NCBI RefSeq assembly: GCF_009806555.1
Contig: NZ_VUOK01000021.1
Location: 248,001-312,000 of the forward strand
Source: Methylobacterium sp. 2A
GTDB taxonomy: Bacteria > Pseudomonadota > Alphaproteobacteria > Rhizobiales > Beijerinckiaceae
Reading direction: 5' to 3'
DNA: 64,000 nucleotides
Shown in pieces: positions 61,145-64,000 of the stretch. The first letter of the stretch is position 1; each line of letters starts with the position of its first letter. The notes below the pieces were generated by a model, which had not been told where the DNA came from, ran no database searches, and saw only the letters and a list, made by a program, of their open reading frames with translations. The translations under genes were made by a program, and so were the position numbers.

Positions 61145-63361
61145 TCACCCCGCCAGCGGCAGCGGCGCGATCCGCGTCGGTGCGGCGGCGCCCTTGCGTT
61201 CCAGCAGCCCCGGCGGCGGCACCGGTGCCTCGATGGTGCAGACCACGCCGGCCGGCTCGTAGCTCAGCGCGACCTCGCCGGCCAGTTCCCGGGCGAGGCT
61301 GCGCTCGATCAGCCGCGAGCCGAAACCGGTGCGGGTCGGCTTCTTCACGGGGGGGCCACCGCGCTCCGACCAGCGCAGGGAGAGCCGCGTCTCGTCCTCG
61401 CGCCGCACCGTCCACGCGATGTCCACCACGCCGCCCTCCTTCGAGAGGGCGCCGTACTTCACCGCGTTGGTGCCGAGTTCGTGTAGCGCCATCGCGATGG
61501 ACAGGGCGAGCCGCGGGGCCAGCCGCAGGGGCGGCCCGGTGACCCGGAACCGCGAGGCACGGCCATCGCCGGATTCGAGCGGCCGGATCGCATCCGCCAC
61601 CACCGCCGAGAGTTCGGCGCCCTCCCAGCTCTCCCGGGTGAGCACGTCATGGACCCGGGCCAGCGCCAGCAGGCGGGCCTCGAAGGCCGCCCGGGCGGCA
61701 TCGGCCTCCGCGCCTTCGAGGCCGCGCAGGGATTGCGCCGCGATCGACTGCACCGTGGCCAGGGTGTTCTTCACCCGGTGGTTGAGCTCGTGGATCAGGA
61801 GCAGCAGGTGCTCCTCCGCGTTCTTCGCGTCGGTGATGTCGATGTTGCAGCCGGTATAGCCGAGGAAATTGTGATCGTCGTCGAGGCGCGGCACACCCTC
61901 GCAGCGCAGCCACCGTACGATCCGATCCCTGTCGATCACCCGCACCTCGATGCGGAACGGCACCCGCCCGCCGAAGGCTTCCGAGAAGCCGGCTCGGAAC
62001 GCATCGAGATCATCCGGATGAACGATCCGGGTCCAGCCCTCCTCGGCGAGCTTCGCCGCCGGCATCCCGAACATGTGCTCGAAATGCAGGTTCGCGAAGC
62101 TGACATCGCCGGTCTCGTCCGTCATCCAGATCAGGGCCGGCGCCGAATCGGCCATGTGGCGGAAGCGGGCCTCGCTCTCGCTGAGCGCCGTCAGGCCGCG
62201 CCGCGTGTCGGCCAGCGCCCGGTCGCGCTCCTCCTCGCGGGTGCGCAGCCGGAGCGAGGCCTCCGACAGGACGAGGGCGAGGCGCTGGATCTCGTGAACC
62301 GGCGATTCGATCCGCGGGATCGCCTCGCCCCGCGCCAGGGCGGGCCCCGACGCGGCCAGCAGACGCAGCGGACGGGAGACCCGCGACCACAGATTAACGG
62401 CGAGCAGGGACGAGGTGGCGAGCACCAGCAGGCCGAAACCCGCGAAGGCCCAGATCCAGCGGCGGACGCGCGCATCGACCAGGGCCTGGGGGATGCTGGT
62501 CGCGACCATCCAGCCGGTGAGACGGGACCGCGCCTCGATGACCACCACCGGCTTGTGCTGCCGGTCCTGCCCCTCCCAGACGCCGGGCGTCGCGGACTGG
62601 ATCTGCCGCAGGCTCGCGAGCCGCGGCCGGCCCACCACCGAGTCGGGATCGGGCAGGCGCGCCATCACGATGCCGTTGCGGTCGCTGATGCCCGTCGTCC
62701 AACCCGGCACGACCTCGCGGGACAGGATGCCCTGAAGGCGGGTGAGCGGCACGGTGAAGCTCAGGATGTAGCCGACCTCGCCGTCCATCATCACGGGCAC
62801 GCCGACCGCGTAGGTCGCCTCACTCGCGGAGAGTCCCGGCACGAAGCCGCTGACCATGGCGCGTTGCGTTCCCTTCGCCAGATCCTGGTCGAAGGGCAGC
62901 GCCATCACGGGCAGCGGGGCGCCGCGCGGCACGCCGGTGTTGACGACCTCCTGGCCGTTCGTCCGCCGGAGCAGCACGTCGAGGTCGATCGATTCGCGCA
63001 CCAACCGCGCCTGCGCGTCGAACGCGTCAAAATCGCCCTGTCGGATCCGCGGGGACGTGGCCAGTGTCTGAAGCACCGAGACGAGACCCGCGGTATCGCG
63101 GTCCAGCGACAGGCCGATCCCGCGTACGTTCTCGCGCGCATCCTGCTCGAACCGCGCCCGTTCGGCCGAGGCGTAGCGCATCAACAGGATGCTGGTGAAC
63201 AGGAGCCCGGGGCCGATCAGCGCCACCACGAGCGCAATCAGATAGACCTGCGTCGAGAAGCCGTTGCCGGCGAAGCGGTGAAGCCGCCGCGACAGCCATG
63301 ACCGGCGCGCGGGGATCACCGCCGGGACGCCGCCGCCCTCAGCCTGCTGGTCCGGACTCAA
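61145..63361 (-). CDS. HWE-family sensor histidine kinase with dCache-like sensor and PAS
   Basis: This 738-residue kinase has an N-terminal membrane helix (TQVYLIALVVALIGPGLLFT) and a periplasmic sensor domain of about 240 residues. A second helix (WIWAFAGFGLLVLATSSLLA), a HAMP-like segment and a PAS/PAC domain (about 405-525) follow. The HWE kinase core has phospho-His in HELNHRVKNTLATVQSI, the N-box ALHELGTNAVKYGAL, the WSE motif in LRWSERGGPP and a GFGSRLIERSLA end. The start is TTG at 63361. It follows the SelT/SelW-like gene on the same strand and converges with the ABC genes. The signal is unknown. Confidence 0.9.
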   Translation of the reverse strand: MSPDQQAEGGGVPAVIPARRSWLSRRLHRFAGNGFSTQVYLIALVVALIGPGLLFTSILLMRYASAERARFEQDARENVRGIGLSLDRDTAGLVSVLQTLATSPRIRQGDFDAFDAQARLVRESIDLDVLLRRTNGQEVVNTGVPRGAPLPVMALPFDQDLAKGTQRAMVSGFVPGLSASEATYAVGVPVMMDGEVGYILSFTVPLTRLQGILSREVVPGWTTGISDRNGIVMARLPDPDSVVGRPRLASLRQIQSATPGVWEGQDRQHKPVVVIEARSRLTGWMVATSIPQALVDARVRRWIWAFAGFGLLVLATSSLLAVNLWSRVSRPLRLLAASGPALARGEAIPRIESPVHEIQRLALVLSEASLRLRTREEERDRALADTRRGLTALSESEARFRHMADSAPALIWMTDETGDVSFANLHFEHMFGMPAAKLAEEGWTRIVHPDDLDAFRAGFSEAFGGRVPFRIEVRVIDRDRIVRWLRCEGVPRLDDDHNFLGYTGCNIDITDAKNAEEHLLLLIHELNHRVKNTLATVQSIAAQSLRGLEGAEADAARAAFEARLLALARVHDVLTRESWEGAELSAVVADAIRPLESGDGRASRFRVTGPPLRLAPRLALSIAMALHELGTNAVKYGALSKEGGVVDIAWTVRREDETRLSLRWSERGGPPVKKPTRTGFGSRLIERSLARELAGEVALSYEPAGVVCTIEAPVPPPGLLERKGAAAPTRIAPLPLAG

Positions 63362-63416
63362 GCGGGGCCCGTCCCCGGCCCGCGGTACCCCGCGGGCTCC
63401 TCGCCGTTCCCTGGCC

Positions 63417-63737
63417 TCATGACCGGTCGATATGGCCGAGATCGCGCTCCGGGTCGAGGTGGTCCCGCACCCGCTGCTTGAGCGCCTTCACGTCGGGAAA
63501 GCCGCCGTCGCGCACCCGCTCCCACACCAGTGTCGGCCCGATCTCGATGCGGAACGCGCCGCCGGATGCCGGGATCAGGGCCACCTCGCCGAGATCGTCG
63601 CGGAAGGTCGAGAGCAGCTCCTGCGCCATCCAGGCGGAGCGCAGCAGCCAGTTGCATTGCGTGCAGTAGGTGATCGCCACGCGCGGCCGTTGCGCCCGAC
63701 CCGCGCCTTCCGTCGTCACGTCGCTGCCGGGCGTCAT
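63417..63737 (-). CDS. SelT/SelW/SelH-family (Rdx) thioredoxin-like protein
   Basis: This 106-residue protein has the family CXXC site in RVAITYCTQCNWLLRSAWMA, followed by the characteristic C-terminal block FRIEIGPTLVWERVRDGGFP with DVKALKQRVRD. Bacterial members carry Cys where animal proteins have selenocysteine. A redox role is likely, with partner unknown. The ATG at 63737 is preferred: GAGGGG lies about 8 nt upstream. It lies 55 bp before the HWE kinase gene on the same strand. Confidence 0.85.
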   Translation of the reverse strand: MTPGSDVTTEGAGRAQRPRVAITYCTQCNWLLRSAWMAQELLSTFRDDLGEVALIPASGGAFRIEIGPTLVWERVRDGGFPDVKALKQRVRDHLDPERDLGHIDRS

Positions 63738-63934
63738 GCCCGCTGGCCCCTCGTGCATGGGGGCACAGCGCACCGGGGCGGCGGACTTGTCAACCGTGGG
63801 CCGGGGAAGAACCTGAGACAACGGGCGTCAGAGGCATCAGCCGAAGGCCATCCTGGGCCGGTCACCGCCCGCTCGTCGGAGGATGCGCGCCGACCGCACC
63901 CGTCAGGCGAGCGCAGGAACATCGCGAACCGCGC

Positions 63935-63963
63935 TTGACGTTCCGGCCCGCCGCGCCCTAGAA
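63935..63963 (+). promoter_or_regulatory. Strong sigma-70-type promoter facing out of the window
   Basis: TTGACG (63935-63940) and CTAGAA (63958-63963) are spaced exactly 17 bp. This is the form common for highly expressed alphaproteobacterial genes. No gene or RNA start can be identified before the window ends; the region 63738-63934 shows no convincing gene. Confidence 0.55.
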
Positions 63964-64000
63964 GGCCCGCCACCGGTTCGCCGCGCTGGACATGCGTGGG

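Overview
The window is high-GC DNA from an alphaproteobacterium. It is most likely a pink, aerobic anoxygenic phototroph of the Methylobacterium type. The grounds are a crtEF-bchCXYZ-puf photosynthesis superoperon with a four-haem PufC, an oxalate/formate module (formyl-CoA:oxalate CoA-transferase and OxlT-type antiporter), a three-subunit proton-translocating transhydrogenase next to an aa3 oxidase subunit IV, HWE/HisKA_2-type histidine kinases and many 4-nt gene overlaps. The genus is an inference; no rRNA gene is present to confirm it.

Layout. Positions 1-6800: two RND-efflux adaptor genes with a divergent TetR regulator; a three-gene overlapping signalling cassette (MHYT-PAS kinase, Rcp1-like response regulator, REC-HisKA_2 kinase); an unknown coiled-coil protein. 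Positions 6860-14300: a small unknown protein and the oxalate module: frc, a formyltransferase resembling the hydrolase domain of 10-formyl-THF dehydrogenase, an acetoacetate-decarboxylase-like protein, a class II aldolase, oxlT and a divergent GntR regulator. Positions 14600-32200: mostly housekeeping and cell-envelope genes: an HD-GYP protein, a CAP-domain lipoprotein, recJ, pntB-pntAB-pntAA, an aa3 oxidase subunit, an ABC1 kinase, a Doc/MazE-like toxin-antitoxin pair with a perfect 14-bp operator palindrome, pepF, a sigma-54 response regulator, an L,D-transpeptidase and a DUF882 peptidase. Positions 32376-35375: ppdK and a DUF3096 membrane protein.

Positions 35481-49083 hold the photosynthesis cluster. 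Reading leftward on the minus strand, crtE-crtF is followed by bchC-bchX-bchY-bchZ-pufQ-pufB-pufA-pufL-pufM-pufC. Reading rightward from a shared divergent promoter are crtD-crtC. Two TGT-N12-ACA boxes, the known PpsR/CrtJ operator pattern, lie over putative -10 elements upstream of bchC and between crtE and crtD. A strong hairpin sits between pufA and pufL, as in Rhodobacter, and a 19-bp inverted repeat lies between pufQ and pufB.

Positions 49244-61125, directly downstream of crtD-crtC on the same strand, hold eight genes that overlap one another by 4-13 nt: two glycosyltransferases, a glycosyltransferase-polysaccharide deacetylase fusion, a double ABC ATPase, an unknown methyltransferase-like protein, a peptide-type binding protein and two permeases. 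I do not recognise this combination as a described system. It is the best candidate for something new here, for example modification and transport of a glycosylated carotenoid or glycolipid, but the function is inference only. Two REP/MITE-like palindromic elements sit in frame inside its genes. The window closes with an HWE kinase, a SelT/SelW-like protein and a strong outward promoter.
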